A stretch of DNA of 64,000 bases from Snodgrassella alvi_G (GTDB lineage: Bacteria > Pseudomonadota > Gammaproteobacteria > Burkholderiales > Neisseriaceae). A program made the position numbers and the translations under genes. How positions within the stretch are numbered: the first letter of the stretch is position 1; each line of letters opens with the position of its first letter. A model generated the notes under the pieces. That model was not told the DNA's origin. It saw only the letters and a list, made by a program, of their open reading frames with translations, and did not search any database. The stretch is from the NCBI GenBank assembly GCA_946478525.1, contig CAMLCH010000005.1, forward strand, positions 27,389 to 91,388. Reading direction: 5' to 3'. Below, piece by piece: positions 26,695 to 36,459 of the stretch.

Positions 26695-27792
26695 ATGTTT
26701 TTTAAAAAATTCTGGAGAAAAAAATCAAATTCTGATATTCAATCGGTACAAGATAAACCAGTCGCCCCAGATAAAATATCTCTTGCTATTCAAACATTCT
26801 GGACACAGGTAAAAGCATCTGAGCAGACATTTAATACGCTAGAGCCAATTTCTATTATGGAAAATCTCAATAATCTTTTAATAGATAATCAATTAAATAT
26901 TATTGCTGAGCTTACACGAGGAGATAAAAAGAATCATAAAATAGTTTTTACGGCTGAAGGCCGAATTGAGCAGTTTGAACTGGTGATACGAATCGTTAAA
27001 CATGCACCGGATCTAAATTTTTTTGAAATAGAAGCATTTAGGACGCGGGTTGAAAATCTGGATGCATTCTCTATAACGCATCATGATCATTCTTTTTCAT
27101 TGAGCCCGGCTGATTTATTGATTTATCATCGTGAAGAATATCGTAAAGTCTCTTTGGAAATTGCGTTTGGTAAAACTATTCCTGAAGAGATGAAGCAAAT
27201 CGCCCAGTCGACTGCGTTTATTTTGCTTGATCATGCATTAGGAGAATATGATTTTGCTATTAAAATCGGAAGTGTCAACTTTTTAGAAATTCCAAAAGAG
27301 GCAACCGCAGGACCTCTTAATGAATTTGTAAAGGTGTTTGATCAGTTATGGCAAGATAAATTAAAGCATACAGGTATTTTTCCTCTTTCTGATAAAGAGG
27401 ATAGATGGAATGTATTTGAAATCAGTTATCAAAATGATCCTGATAACAAAAGACTTGTGCAAAGAAATGAGACAGCTGATGTATTGGTAGGTGATTTCAA
27501 TTATTGCTATGCCCTAACTATAACAGCCGATGTGGATAGTAAGGAAAATTTATCTCTAGTTTATGAACTAGAAGATGCTATTAATCCGGCTCTACGATTT
27601 AATAAACAGGGCCTTCATTGTCAAAATACCTTTTATCAGGGCGTAAGAACCATGTTATGGCATGTGCAGGATAAACAATCAGCGATGGCATTGGCACAAC
27701 GTCTGGCAGATCAGTATAGAACCCTTTCAATTAAAATTGAGTGCGAATTTGATCCGGGCTGGTTACAATATTTAAGTTGGGTAGAAAAATAA
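26695..27792 (+). CDS. uncharacterised protein with DUF695-like C-terminus
   Basis: 365 residues, cytosolic, no signal peptide or membrane segment. I do not recognise it firmly. The C-terminal 120 residues (from DRWNVFEISYQND, through LVQRNETAD, YALTITADVD, YELEDAIN, FYQGVRTMLWHV, to a final DPGWLQYLSW) follow the pattern of DUF695. The N-terminal half (RGDKKNHKIVFTAEGR, FFEIEAFRTRVENL) resembles nothing I can name. AAGGGGG, 7 bases ahead of the ATG, sets the start. DUF695-type proteins often appear near polymorphic toxin loci as immunity-like genes, and a gene fragment follows at 27893-28126. That role is a guess. Confidence 0.6.
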   Translation: MFFKKFWRKKSNSDIQSVQDKPVAPDKISLAIQTFWTQVKASEQTFNTLEPISIMENLNNLLIDNQLNIIAELTRGDKKNHKIVFTAEGRIEQFELVIRIVKHAPDLNFFEIEAFRTRVENLDAFSITHHDHSFSLSPADLLIYHREEYRKVSLEIAFGKTIPEEMKQIAQSTAFILLDHALGEYDFAIKIGSVNFLEIPKEATAGPLNEFVKVFDQLWQDKLKHTGIFPLSDKEDRWNVFEISYQNDPDNKRLVQRNETADVLVGDFNYCYALTITADVDSKENLSLVYELEDAINPALRFNKQGLHCQNTFYQGVRTMLWHVQDKQSAMALAQRLADQYRTLSIKIECEFDPGWLQYLSWVEK

Positions 27793-27892
27793 AGATAACA
27801 ATAATTTTATTTTTCTATTAGTTATCTTTGAAAAATTCTATATTTCTTCTCATTCCAAAAAAGGGTGAATTAACAAATATTCTTTCTTATAA

Positions 27893-28126
27893 CAATATAA
27901 AAAGCCCTATGGGTTAGTTGAAGCTGTTTCTCAACAAGTAGGAGTTTGCGGAACAAGCTCTAGTAAAAAAGAAATTAACTGTGAGGAGCACAGTTCGCGT
28001 TATCCAGAAGAAGGAAATAGTATTGAAGAGGCATGGATTTTAGGACATGATGATCATTTAACATATGCTGACTCAGGTTCAGCCGGGGATATTATAGATA
28101 GGGTTTGTTCTTTGATAAGTAATTAA
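27893..28126 (+). pseudogene. C-terminal fragment of an unknown gene
   Basis: 77 codons open from just after a TAA (27890-27892) to TAA 28124-28126, without ATG, GTG or TTG near its beginning. The peptide begins QYKKPYGLVEAVSQQVGVCG and ends AGDIIDRVCSLISN, with an acidic middle (YPEEGNSIEEAWILGHDD). It reads as protein-like rather than random AT-rich translation, so it is probably the tail of a truncated gene, perhaps part of a cassette with the gene before it. Confidence 0.4.
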
Positions 28127-28172
28127 ATCGTATTATTTATTGTTGCAATTCATTATGTGAGTAAATAAAAAA

Positions 28173-28202
28173 AACCGGATAATAAATTAGTATTATCCGG
28201 TT
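28173..28202 (-). terminator. argG terminator
   Basis: AACCGGATAATA (28173-28184) pairs with TATTATCCGGTT (28191-28202), loop of six; on the minus strand the stem is followed by a long T-run. Confidence 0.87.
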
Positions 28203-28218
28203 CTAAAATAATATAATT

Positions 28219-29571
28219 CTATAGAATATCTTTTTTATCAGTTAATTGAGGCAGCAGTGCATCCTGACTTACTGATAACAGTCCACTCTGAGTATATATA
28301 CCCAGTTTATTACGGGTATCGATAATATCCAAATTACGCATGGTTAATTGACCAATTCGGTCCACTGGTGAAAATGCAGCGTTGTCTACCTTTTCCATGC
28401 TTAAACGCTCAGGATGGTAGGTCAGATTAGGCGACTCAGTATTAAGAATGGAGTAGTCATTGCCACGACGAAGTTCTAGCGTAACTTCACCACTAATGGC
28501 TTTGGCAACCCAACGCTGCGCAGTTTCACGCAACATTAATGCCTGTGAGTCAAACCAGCGTCCTTGATACAGTAATCTGCCTAGACGCAAGCCATTAATG
28601 CGATACTGTTCAATAGTATCTTCATTATGAATACCGGTTAGCAGACGCTCATAGGCAATATGTAATAAAGCCATTGCTGGTGCTTCATAAATACCACGTG
28701 ATTTGGCTTCAATTATGCGATTTTCGATCTGATCAGTCATGCCTAAACCATGACGTCCACCAATACGGTTGGCTTCCAGAATGAGCTCAACAGGATCGTT
28801 ATATTCGATGCCATTTAAAGCTACTGGCTCGCCTTCTACAAAGCGAACGCGTACCTCTTCCGGTTTAATGGTTAGCTGTTCATCCCAAAATGCTACACCC
28901 ATAATTGGTTGTACAATTCTTATATTGCTATTCAACATTTCCAGATCTTTGGCTTCATGGGTCGCACCCAGCATATTAGAATCTGTAGAATAGGCTTTTT
29001 CCACCGACATTTTATAATCAAAGCCATGAGCTATTAAAAACTCTGACATTTCATTTCGTCCACCCAATTCGTCAATGAATAGTTGATCCAGCCAAGGTTT
29101 GTAAATGCGTAAAACGGGATTGGTTAACAGCCCATAGCGATAGAAACGTTCAATATCATTGCCTTTATATGTAGAACCATCCCCCCATATGTTGACATCA
29201 TCTTCTTTCATGGCTGCAACCAGCATAGTGCCGGTAACAGCTCGACCTAAGGGGGTAGTATTGAAATAAGGCATCCCGCCGGTATGGATATGAAAAGCAC
29301 CGCTCTGAATTGCAGCAATACCTTCGTGAGCTAATTGGCTACGGCAATCAATCAATCTTGCTTTTTCGGCCCCATATTCCAGTGCTTTTTGTGGAATAGC
29401 TTCATAGTTTTCTTCATCTGGTTGCCCTAAGTTGGCAGTGTAAGCATACGGCAATGCACCTTTTAGTTTCATCCAAAGTAGTGCAGTTGATGTGTCTAAA
29501 CCGCCTGAAAAGGCAATACCCACTTTTTCTCCCATGGGTAGTTGTTGCAGAATAGTACTGTAATTACTCAT
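28219..29571 (-). CDS. argG: argininosuccinate synthase
   Basis: Joins citrulline and aspartate using ATP in arginine synthesis. The ATP pyrophosphatase loop SGGLDTS is at residues 22-28. GDGSTYKGNDIERFYRYGL and the later GRHGLGMTDQIENRIIEAKSRGIYEAPA are typical. At 450 residues it belongs to the long E. coli-type subgroup. It lies 38 bases downstream of tyrS on the same strand, so the pair may be co-transcribed; a terminator follows at 28173-28202. Confidence 0.95.
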   Translation of the reverse strand: MSNYSTILQQLPMGEKVGIAFSGGLDTSTALLWMKLKGALPYAYTANLGQPDEENYEAIPQKALEYGAEKARLIDCRSQLAHEGIAAIQSGAFHIHTGGMPYFNTTPLGRAVTGTMLVAAMKEDDVNIWGDGSTYKGNDIERFYRYGLLTNPVLRIYKPWLDQLFIDELGGRNEMSEFLIAHGFDYKMSVEKAYSTDSNMLGATHEAKDLEMLNSNIRIVQPIMGVAFWDEQLTIKPEEVRVRFVEGEPVALNGIEYNDPVELILEANRIGGRHGLGMTDQIENRIIEAKSRGIYEAPAMALLHIAYERLLTGIHNEDTIEQYRINGLRLGRLLYQGRWFDSQALMLRETAQRWVAKAISGEVTLELRRGNDYSILNTESPNLTYHPERLSMEKVDNAAFSPVDRIGQLTMRNLDIIDTRNKLGIYTQSGLLSVSQDALLPQLTDKKDIL

Positions 29572-29609
29572 GTTGACTTCCTTATTCTAAATGCAAAAAC
29601 TGAATATAT

Positions 29610-30875
29610 TTATGACCATACCAATAAGGCATGGTTGCGTTTACCTCGTCGCAATATGGTGTATCGATCAAAACGTTTATCGTTATTGGTAAATTGATAA
29701 TCGGCACTATCGACTTTTTTGCCATTTACGATAACTGCGCCCTGACTAATAAATCCGCGTGCTTCATTATTCGATTTAGCCAGTTCAGCAGTTGTTAAAG
29801 CCTGAACAATATTGGCGGATTCCGTAATTGGGAAAGTAGGTAAACCATCAAGTGATAATTGTTGGAAGTCACTTTCAGTTAATGCACTCTGATCTTCAGA
29901 AAAGAGGCTGGCAGATATGCGTTGAGCAGCAGCCAAAGCTTCTTCTCCATGTATTAAACGAGTCATTTCTTCAGCCAGAATCCGTTGTGCTTCTGGCTTG
30001 CTGCCACTGGCTTGATCGCGTGCTTCAATGGCATCAATTTCTGTGACACTCAGGAACGTAAAGTATTTAAGGAATTTATAAACATCAGCATCAGCAACTT
30101 TTAACCAAAACTGGTAAAACTGATAAGGAGAGGTTTTTTGTGCACTCAACCAGACTGCGCCACCTTCAGTTTTACCAAATTTCGTCCCATCAGCTTTGGT
30201 TACCAATGGTAAGGTCAAGCCATATACGGTTGCCTGATGTAGTCGTCTGGTTAGATCAATGCCTCCGGTAATATTGCCCCATTGGTCAGACCCTCCGATC
30301 TGTAGAACAGCACCATGACGTTGATGCAATTGGGCAAAGTCATAACCCTGTAATAGGGCATAAGCAAATTCAGTAAAGGAAATACCAACATCATCACGAC
30401 TCAGACGCTGTTTTACGGATTCTTTATTCAGCATGTTGTTGACAGAAAAATGTTTGCCAATGTCGCGTAAAAAATCCAAACAATTCATCCTGCCAAACCA
30501 ATCATAGTTATTGGCCATAATCGCAGCATTGTCACCGTTAAAACTCAAAAACGGCTCAAGTTGAGAACGTATTTTGTTAACCCATTCCTGTACGGTTTCC
30601 AGTGTATTCAGGGAACGTTCCTGTGCTTTAAAACTTGGATCACCAATCATACCGGTTGCTCCGCCAACTAGGGCTATTGGTGTATGACCCTTGAGTTGAA
30701 ATCGTCGCAATACCAGAATCGGCAGAAGATGACCAATATGCAGGCTGTCCGCAGTCGGATCAAAACCGCAGTAAAGAGTGATTTTCTGTTCTTTTAATAA
30801 ATTATCAAGGGCGTTAGCATCGGTTGTCTGGGCAATTAAACCACGCTGCTGTAAATCGTGGATAATACTGATCAT
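29610..30875 (-). CDS. tyrS: tyrosyl-tRNA synthetase
   Basis: Class I synthetase of the TyrS2-like long form, 421 residues. HIGH at 46-49 (TADSLHIGHLLP), KFGKTEGGAVW as the KMSKS counterpart, and a C-terminal S4 RNA-binding domain (ARGFISQGAVIVNGKKVDSAD). No T-box or other leader was seen upstream, as expected in a proteobacterium. argG follows in the same direction. Confidence 0.95.
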   Translation of the reverse strand: MISIIHDLQQRGLIAQTTDANALDNLLKEQKITLYCGFDPTADSLHIGHLLPILVLRRFQLKGHTPIALVGGATGMIGDPSFKAQERSLNTLETVQEWVNKIRSQLEPFLSFNGDNAAIMANNYDWFGRMNCLDFLRDIGKHFSVNNMLNKESVKQRLSRDDVGISFTEFAYALLQGYDFAQLHQRHGAVLQIGGSDQWGNITGGIDLTRRLHQATVYGLTLPLVTKADGTKFGKTEGGAVWLSAQKTSPYQFYQFWLKVADADVYKFLKYFTFLSVTEIDAIEARDQASGSKPEAQRILAEEMTRLIHGEEALAAAQRISASLFSEDQSALTESDFQQLSLDGLPTFPITESANIVQALTTAELAKSNNEARGFISQGAVIVNGKKVDSADYQFTNNDKRFDRYTILRRGKRNHALLVWS

Positions 30876-31235
30876 GATTAAACTTTGTGTTCTCTGATTA
30901 AATTAATAATAATTAGGAAACAATCCTAAATAAAGTAATTGCAAAAATTAAAACCTCTAATCTGAATAGCGATAACAAAACTGAAATTAGTGGATATTTT
31001 CGCGACCTAAAACGGTAATTATGCACCATTTTACACGAATTGTTTGCTTATGCTGCGTTCCAGCCAGCATATTACTCATTCTAATGTTTGCATAGTTGAT
31101 CAAACGTTGATTTTGTTATGGTCATTAATTTGACCAAAATCATAAATTTAGGCTAAATAATTGTATACTATCTGAATATTAACTCACGCACAGATGATTA
31201 CGACTGATTTTATTTTGAATAATATAAAATAAAAA
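30876..31235. other. spacer between ychF and tyrS
   Basis: AT-rich, with no gene seen. It holds the upstream region of tyrS (minus) and the terminator of ychF at its left neighbour. Confidence 0.4.
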
Positions 31236-31264
31236 AAGCAACAGTAATAATTTTACTGTTGCTT
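31236..31264 (-). terminator. ychF terminator
   Basis: AAGCAACAGTAA (31236-31247) pairs with TTACTGTTGCTT (31253-31264), followed on minus by seven T. Confidence 0.87.
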
Positions 31265-31281
31265 GAGAAATAAATTGTTAT

Positions 31282-32373
31282 TTAAACATTAAATAAGAAG
31301 TGAATAACATCACCGTCTTTAACAATATATTCTTTACCTTCTGCGCGCATTTTACCCGCTTCTTTAGCTTTGGCCTCGCCGCCAAAAGAGATAAAATCGT
31401 CATAAGAAATCACTTGAGCGCGAATAAATCCTCGTTCAAAGTCGGTATGAATAACTCCAGCGGCCTGAGGAGCAGTATCACCTTTATGGATAGTCCATGC
31501 TCTCACTTCCTGTACACCAGCAGTGAAATAAGTTTGTAAACCAAGCAGATCATAACCCGCACGAATTAATCGATTCAAGCCTGGTTCTGCTAATCCCATT
31601 TCCTGTAAAAAATCTGCTTTATCAGCATCATCCAGATCGGCAATTTCACTTTCCATTGCCGCACATAAAGCTACAACCGGTGCATTTTCACGTTCTGCCA
31701 ATTCTTGCAAGCGCTGCAAATGTGGATTATCTTCAAAACCATTTTCAGCCACATTGGCCACATACATAGCTGGCTTAACAGTCAGTAGGCATAATGGTTT
31801 GATCAGATTTAATTCGTCCTGATCCAGCGTTGCCGAACGTACCGGTTTACCCTCTAGTAAATGCTGTTGCAAGCGCTCCAGTATAGAAACTAATTTTTGA
31901 GCTTCTTTATCACCAGATTTTGCCCGTTTGGTTTCACGGATTATGGCTTTTTCCACACTTGCCAGATCAGCTAAGGCCAGCTCAGTGCCAATTACTTCAA
32001 TATCGGCAATCGGATCCACTTTACCGGATACATGGACTATGTTTTCATCGTCGAAGCAACGCACTACATTAACAATGGCATCGGTTTCACGAATATTGGC
32101 TAGAAACTGGTTACCTAAGCCTTCGCCTTTACTGGCGCCAGCCACTAAACCAGCAATATCAACAAATTCTACAATAGCTGGTTGTGTTCTTTTGGGATTA
32201 ACAATTTTCGATAATGCATCCATGCGTGCATCTGGAACTTCTACGATACCTACATTGGGCTCAATTGTGCAAAACGGATAGTTAGCAGCTTCAATACCTG
32301 ATCGGGTGAGGGCATTAAACAATGTGGATTTACCAACATTGGGTAAACCGACAATACCACATTTCAAACTCAT
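31282..32373 (-). CDS. ychF: redox-regulated ATPase/GTPase YchF (OLA1 family)
   Basis: Obg-related P-loop protein that prefers ATP and associates with ribosomes. G1 loop GLPNVGKST lies at residues 9-17, followed by VEFVDIAGLVAGASKGEGLGNQFL (G3 region, interrupted here by key residues D-I-A-G-L) and the C-terminal TGS-like domain (AGVIHTDFERGFIRAQVISYDD, EGKEYIVKDGDVIHFLFNV). Its 363-residue length equals that of the family. It is a single-gene unit with its own terminator. Confidence 0.95.
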   Translation of the reverse strand: MSLKCGIVGLPNVGKSTLFNALTRSGIEAANYPFCTIEPNVGIVEVPDARMDALSKIVNPKRTQPAIVEFVDIAGLVAGASKGEGLGNQFLANIRETDAIVNVVRCFDDENIVHVSGKVDPIADIEVIGTELALADLASVEKAIIRETKRAKSGDKEAQKLVSILERLQQHLLEGKPVRSATLDQDELNLIKPLCLLTVKPAMYVANVAENGFEDNPHLQRLQELAERENAPVVALCAAMESEIADLDDADKADFLQEMGLAEPGLNRLIRAGYDLLGLQTYFTAGVQEVRAWTIHKGDTAPQAAGVIHTDFERGFIRAQVISYDDFISFGGEAKAKEAGKMRAEGKEYIVKDGDVIHFLFNV

Positions 32374-32560
32374 GATATTCCTTAGAATTCGGCTAATTTA
32401 CAAAATGGCGCAATTGTACCACAAAGAGTTTGTTTACCCATGGCGGATACTTAGCGAAGAATGAATTTAGCAATTCGTTCATGCTCAGCTAAATTTTCCA
32501 AAAATTTAAAACAAAAATTTATTTTAAAACAGATAAATAAATATTATTTACAAAATATGC

Positions 32561-32588
32561 TTGCAGGAATAAAAAAATATTGTATAAT
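32561..32588 (+). promoter_or_regulatory. sigma-70 promoter of tRNA-Met
   Basis: TTGCAG (32561-32566), a 16-base spacer, then TATAAT (32583-32588), 25 bases ahead of the tRNA. Confidence 0.78.
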
Positions 32589-32613
32589 GCCCTCTCTTTT
32601 AAAGACGAGACAT

Positions 32614-32690
32614 GGCGAATTAGCTCAGTCGGTTAGAGCAGAGGAATCATAATCCTTGTGTCCGGGGTTCGAATCCCTGATTCGCCACCA
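32614..32690 (+). tRNA. tRNA-Met (CAT), probably elongator
   Basis: A 77-base cloverleaf: acceptor arm GGCGAAT/ATTCGCC, D-arm AGCTCAGTCGGTTAGAGC, anticodon stem GAGGA/TCCTT with loop ATCATAA, T-arm GGGGTTCGAATCCC, encoded CCA. The first acceptor pair G-C and lack of three G-C pairs in the anticodon stem exclude initiator tRNA. Elongator Met is favoured, but a CAT anticodon could also belong to tRNA-Ile2 (lysidine). Confidence 0.92.
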
Positions 32691-33548
32691 TACATTCGCA
32701 AATTCTTCTATAAGGTTTGCGTTTTTTAATGTCTGTTCATTACATTCAATTTATATATCTTCTCATTTCTTTATCTGGCGCAATTTCTTATTTTTAAAGT
32801 TGTTTTAATTATTTAATTAGATGATATTTAAAAATATATAATTTAAATAATTAAAGTTATTTATCTAATGGTTTTCTAATTTCTAAAATATATCAAAATA
32901 TTGTTTACCAATTAATTGATATTTTGCTTAGAATATTAATAAAATGAATAAGTAGAGTTTACTAAGCGGAATATATTTTAAAAGAAAAAGATCTTTACAT
33001 GGCTCTTTCATATCTATTTGTTGATAAATAAGTAGATTATAATTATATTTCCTCCGTAGCAAAGTTATTTCCAATATTCTATATTGAATATGTTTTATTT
33101 AATTAGGTCACATTTTGTTGTTGCTACAATGCGTTTACACCTGTCTCACCTGTTTGCTTGCTTTTTGATAGAGATGAGTTAATGAGTGCAATTGATGACA
33201 TCAAAAAAACGAAAATTGTTCTATTAGTAAAATCAAAATGCATTTTTTTACTGTCTTTCTTAAGTTTAGATTTAAATATGCATGACAAGAATTAAAAATT
33301 TATTATGATTATTATCGCTTTAAAAGCCTATTTGAATAAAATCTGTAATATCCGATTAACTTTTATACGATATACTCTGTACTTGAAATGGATTAACAAT
33401 ATAAGCTATCACAGATAAATTAATTGAATCTACTCAAGCTCAAATTTGGTAAACGAAGTGAAATTTATTTGGTTAGTCATTTTAATTTTTTTGGACTAAT
33501 TGAATTATTGCTGATGTAAGCGTTCAGGCTGTGCAGCAATTGATTAAT
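32691..33548. other. AT-rich spacer of 0.86 kb
   Basis: Downstream of tRNA-Met. No recognised gene; one weak 37-codon frame (33183-33296) was considered and rejected. No terminator with a clear T-run was found right after the tRNA. Confidence 0.4.
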
Positions 33549-34343
33549 TTAAATTCGCTGATCCATTTCCTGCGCTGGTGTTTTACATTTTACAGCTCTG
33601 CTAATGACTTTTGCCGGCACCCCAACAACTGTTGCATATTCTGGCACATCTTCTACTACTACACTACCAGCACCTATTTTGGCGCAGGTATGTATATGGA
33701 TATTACCCAGTACTGAGGCATTAGCTCCAATCATAACGCCATCACTGATTTTAGGATGTCGGTCGCCGCTTTGTTTGCCGGAGCCACCTAAAGTTACACC
33801 ATGTAATAAAGAAATATTATTGCCCAATACAGCGGTTTCCCCGATCACTACGCCAGTACCATGATCAATCATAATGCCATAGCCTAATGCTGCTGCCGGA
33901 TGGATATCGACACCAAATACTTCAGAGGCGCGGTTTTGCAAAAAATAGGCTAAAGTATGGCGTTGTTGCTGCCATAACCAATGATTGATCCGGTGAGTTT
34001 GGATAGCATGAAAACCTTTGTAATACAGTAATGGCAATGAATAGGATTCGCAAGCAGGGTCGCGTTGATAGTAGGCAACAATGTCAGCCAGTGCGGCACT
34101 AATAATACTTGGATCTTGGTGTAATGCTTCCAGATAAATTTCATATAATGCACGTGCATCCATAACCGCACTGGACATTTTCGAAGACAAATGAAAAGCC
34201 AGCATATGCGCAAAGCTTTTATGGCGTAAAACGGTTAAATGTAGAAAACTGGCTAAAATTGGCTCACTATTGACCGAAGTCTCAATTTCGCTACGAATAG
34301 TTTGCCACAGACTATCAGCCTGCACTGTGTTAAGTTGATTCAT
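33549..34343 (-). CDS. cysE: serine O-acetyltransferase
   Basis: First step of cysteine synthesis: serine plus acetyl-CoA to O-acetylserine. The N-terminal helical domain (residues 1-140) is followed by left-handed beta-helix hexapeptide repeats (FGVDIHPAAALGYGIMIDHG, then VVIGETAVLGNNISLLHGVT and HPKISDGVMIGANASVLG). Catalytic D/H pair lies in IDHGTGVVIGE. Its 264 residues are typical. The C-terminal tail, which carries feedback inhibition by cysteine, is present. It lies just downstream of rng on the same strand (22 bases), an unusual pairing. The regulator CysB is at 20261-21211. Confidence 0.94.
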   Translation of the reverse strand: MNQLNTVQADSLWQTIRSEIETSVNSEPILASFLHLTVLRHKSFAHMLAFHLSSKMSSAVMDARALYEIYLEALHQDPSIISAALADIVAYYQRDPACESYSLPLLYYKGFHAIQTHRINHWLWQQQRHTLAYFLQNRASEVFGVDIHPAAALGYGIMIDHGTGVVIGETAVLGNNISLLHGVTLGGSGKQSGDRHPKISDGVMIGANASVLGNIHIHTCAKIGAGSVVVEDVPEYATVVGVPAKVISRAVKCKTPAQEMDQRI

Positions 34344-34365
34344 GTGTTCTGGGTGGAATTTTAAT

Positions 34366-35865
34366 TTATAGTTGCAACACTATATCATACTGCTCTTGGT
34401 TATATGTGGTCTCAACAGCCAATAATATTGGTTTGCCAATAAACTTACTTAACATCGATAAAGATAGTGCTTCTTCATCCAGAAATAAATCAATGACACT
34501 TGGTGCAGCCAGTATTCGAAATTCCAGTGCATCAAGACGGCGTGCTTCACGAATGATTTCACGTTGAATTTCATAGCAGACAGTTTGTGCGGTTTTTAAT
34601 CTGCCGCGACCCTGGCATACTGGGCATGGTTCACATAAAATTTGAGTTAGATTTTCTCTGGTGCGTTTACGGGTTAATTCAATCAGGCCTAAACTGGTGA
34701 AACCATTTAGCGTGACTCGTGTTCGGTCGTAGGCTAACGCCTGAGCAAATTCTTCCAGTATTTTTTGTTGGTGTGCTTCATTCAACATATCAATAAAATC
34801 AATAATGATAATGCCCCCCAGATTGCGTAATCGCAACTCGCGTGCAATCACATGACAGGCTTCAAGATTGGTTTTAAAGATTGTATCCTCAAAATTTCTG
34901 GCGCCAACAAAACCCCCAGTATTCACATCTATGGTGGTCATGGCTTCAGTAGATTCAATGATGATATAACCACCAAAATTTAGATTAACCCTTGGCTGTA
35001 AAGCCTGATTAATTTTTTCTTCAATATCGTGTTTTTCGAATAAAGGGCAGTCCTCTTTGTACAACGTAAGTTTACTTGCTGCCTCCTGTGCATACTGACT
35101 GGCAAAATCCAGCATTCGTTCATAATTAATGGTTGAATCAACAATGATGTGATTGATGTTATCGCTATACATATCCCGCAATACTCGCAAACTTAGCGGT
35201 AAATCTTGATACAACAATGTCTCAGGAGGACTGATGCGTGACAGATGCAGTATATTTTGCCAGCGTTTGGTTAGATAGTTGATATCAGCCATTAATTCAC
35301 TGTCTGTAGCACTTTCTGCGCTGGTGCGAATGATATATCCCTGATTGCTATTTTCAGGAAGTAAATTTTCCAGCCTTTCGCGCAGTTGATTGCGTTCTTC
35401 TTCATTTTCGATTCGTTGTGAGATGCCTATGTGCTCATCCTGAGGTAAGTAAACTAAGAATCGGCCTGCCAAAGATATTTGCGTGGATAGTCTTGCCCCT
35501 TTGGTATTAATCGGGTCTTTAATTACTTGTACCAGAATAGACTGACCTTCAAACAGCATGTGTTCGATACGTAATGCTAAATTTGGATCTTTTCTCTGCT
35601 CGAGAACATCCACGATATGTAAAAAAGCTGCTCGTTCCAGCCCGATATCAATAAAAGCACTTTGCATGCCAGGTAGTACGCGTCGAACTATACCCAGATA
35701 GATATTTCCTACCAGACCATGGCCACTATTTCGTTCAACATGAATTTCGCACAAAGTATTTTCTTCAATTACCGCTACTCTGGTTTCCTGTGGCGTGATA
35801 TTTACCAGAACAGTCTCTGCCGGACGTTCTATATCTTTAGGCAGCGGTATATCGCTGTTATTCAT
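34366..35865 (-). CDS. rng: ribonuclease G
   Basis: Endoribonuclease that matures the 5' end of 16S rRNA and shares the catalytic fold with RNase E. It carries an S1-like domain near residues 40-130 (GLVGNIYLGIVRRVLPGMQSAF key segment broken by variable residues), the RNase-H-like and DNase-like catalytic core with metal ligands in IIIESTEAMTTIDVN and GGIIIIDFIDM, and the Zn-link CEPCPVCQGRGR. Length 499 is near the E. coli 489. It has no C-terminal scaffold, unlike rne at 42696. It is co-oriented with cysE. Confidence 0.93.
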   Translation of the reverse strand: MNNSDIPLPKDIERPAETVLVNITPQETRVAVIEENTLCEIHVERNSGHGLVGNIYLGIVRRVLPGMQSAFIDIGLERAAFLHIVDVLEQRKDPNLALRIEHMLFEGQSILVQVIKDPINTKGARLSTQISLAGRFLVYLPQDEHIGISQRIENEEERNQLRERLENLLPENSNQGYIIRTSAESATDSELMADINYLTKRWQNILHLSRISPPETLLYQDLPLSLRVLRDMYSDNINHIIVDSTINYERMLDFASQYAQEAASKLTLYKEDCPLFEKHDIEEKINQALQPRVNLNFGGYIIIESTEAMTTIDVNTGGFVGARNFEDTIFKTNLEACHVIARELRLRNLGGIIIIDFIDMLNEAHQQKILEEFAQALAYDRTRVTLNGFTSLGLIELTRKRTRENLTQILCEPCPVCQGRGRLKTAQTVCYEIQREIIREARRLDALEFRILAAPSVIDLFLDEEALSLSMLSKFIGKPILLAVETTYNQEQYDIVLQL

Positions 35866-36423
35866 ATATTAACTTTCAATTAATTAAATCACTTTGTTGA
35901 ATACTCGTTAAAACAAGGATTGAGCAAAGTAATCTGATCAAAAATTTCTTAACCTGAGTATGATAACGCAGGCTGATACAACCCTGCTACAAATGTTTGC
36001 TGATATTGATGATAACAATGAGATTTTATTGAGGTTTATTTGCTGTTTGACTTATATTTCCAAAGAAAATTTTGCTGGTAATTTTTATCTTTTTTCAATA
36101 GTTTATCTTGATCAACTTAAATGAAACTAAGCATGTCATAAGCTATTTAATAGATAAATTTCAGTTACTGATACATTTGTCAATACTGTTTAGTATTCGG
36201 CTGTTAGAGAGTTTGAACTTTTGTCTGTGGCTTATTGGTTTTACCTGTCAATCTGACAGAAAAATTTAATTTATTTGTAGAGTTGATTTGTTGGTTATTA
36301 AATTTAAAATTTACTTGAATATGTTGTTTAGCAAGTCATACACAATAAGGTCTTAATGATAATTATGATAGCTATGGTAAAAGATTTAGAAAGTAATCTG
36401 ACTAATAACGAACCAGTTATTTT
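35866..36423. other. AT-rich spacer
   Basis: Separates rng from the sppA terminator. A short plus-strand frame at 36356-36586 runs through the sppA terminator and over sppA, and is not considered coding. Nothing else was recognised. Confidence 0.4.
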
Positions 36424-36459
36424 GGTAAAAAAGCTGTCCCTGAGGACAGCCTTTTTACC
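36424..36459 (-). terminator. sppA terminator overlapping the stop codon
   Basis: GGTAAAAAAGCTGTCC (36424-36439) pairs with GGACAGCCTTTTTACC (36444-36459) around a 4-base loop. The right arm includes the TAA of sppA (36455-36457), so the hairpin begins inside the gene. Confidence 0.85.

Noticed and set aside
33183..33296. 37-codon frame after tRNA-Met (MSAIDDIKKTKIVLL...)
   Set aside because: No proper ribosome site, no family resemblance, and composition expected from AT-rich DNA.
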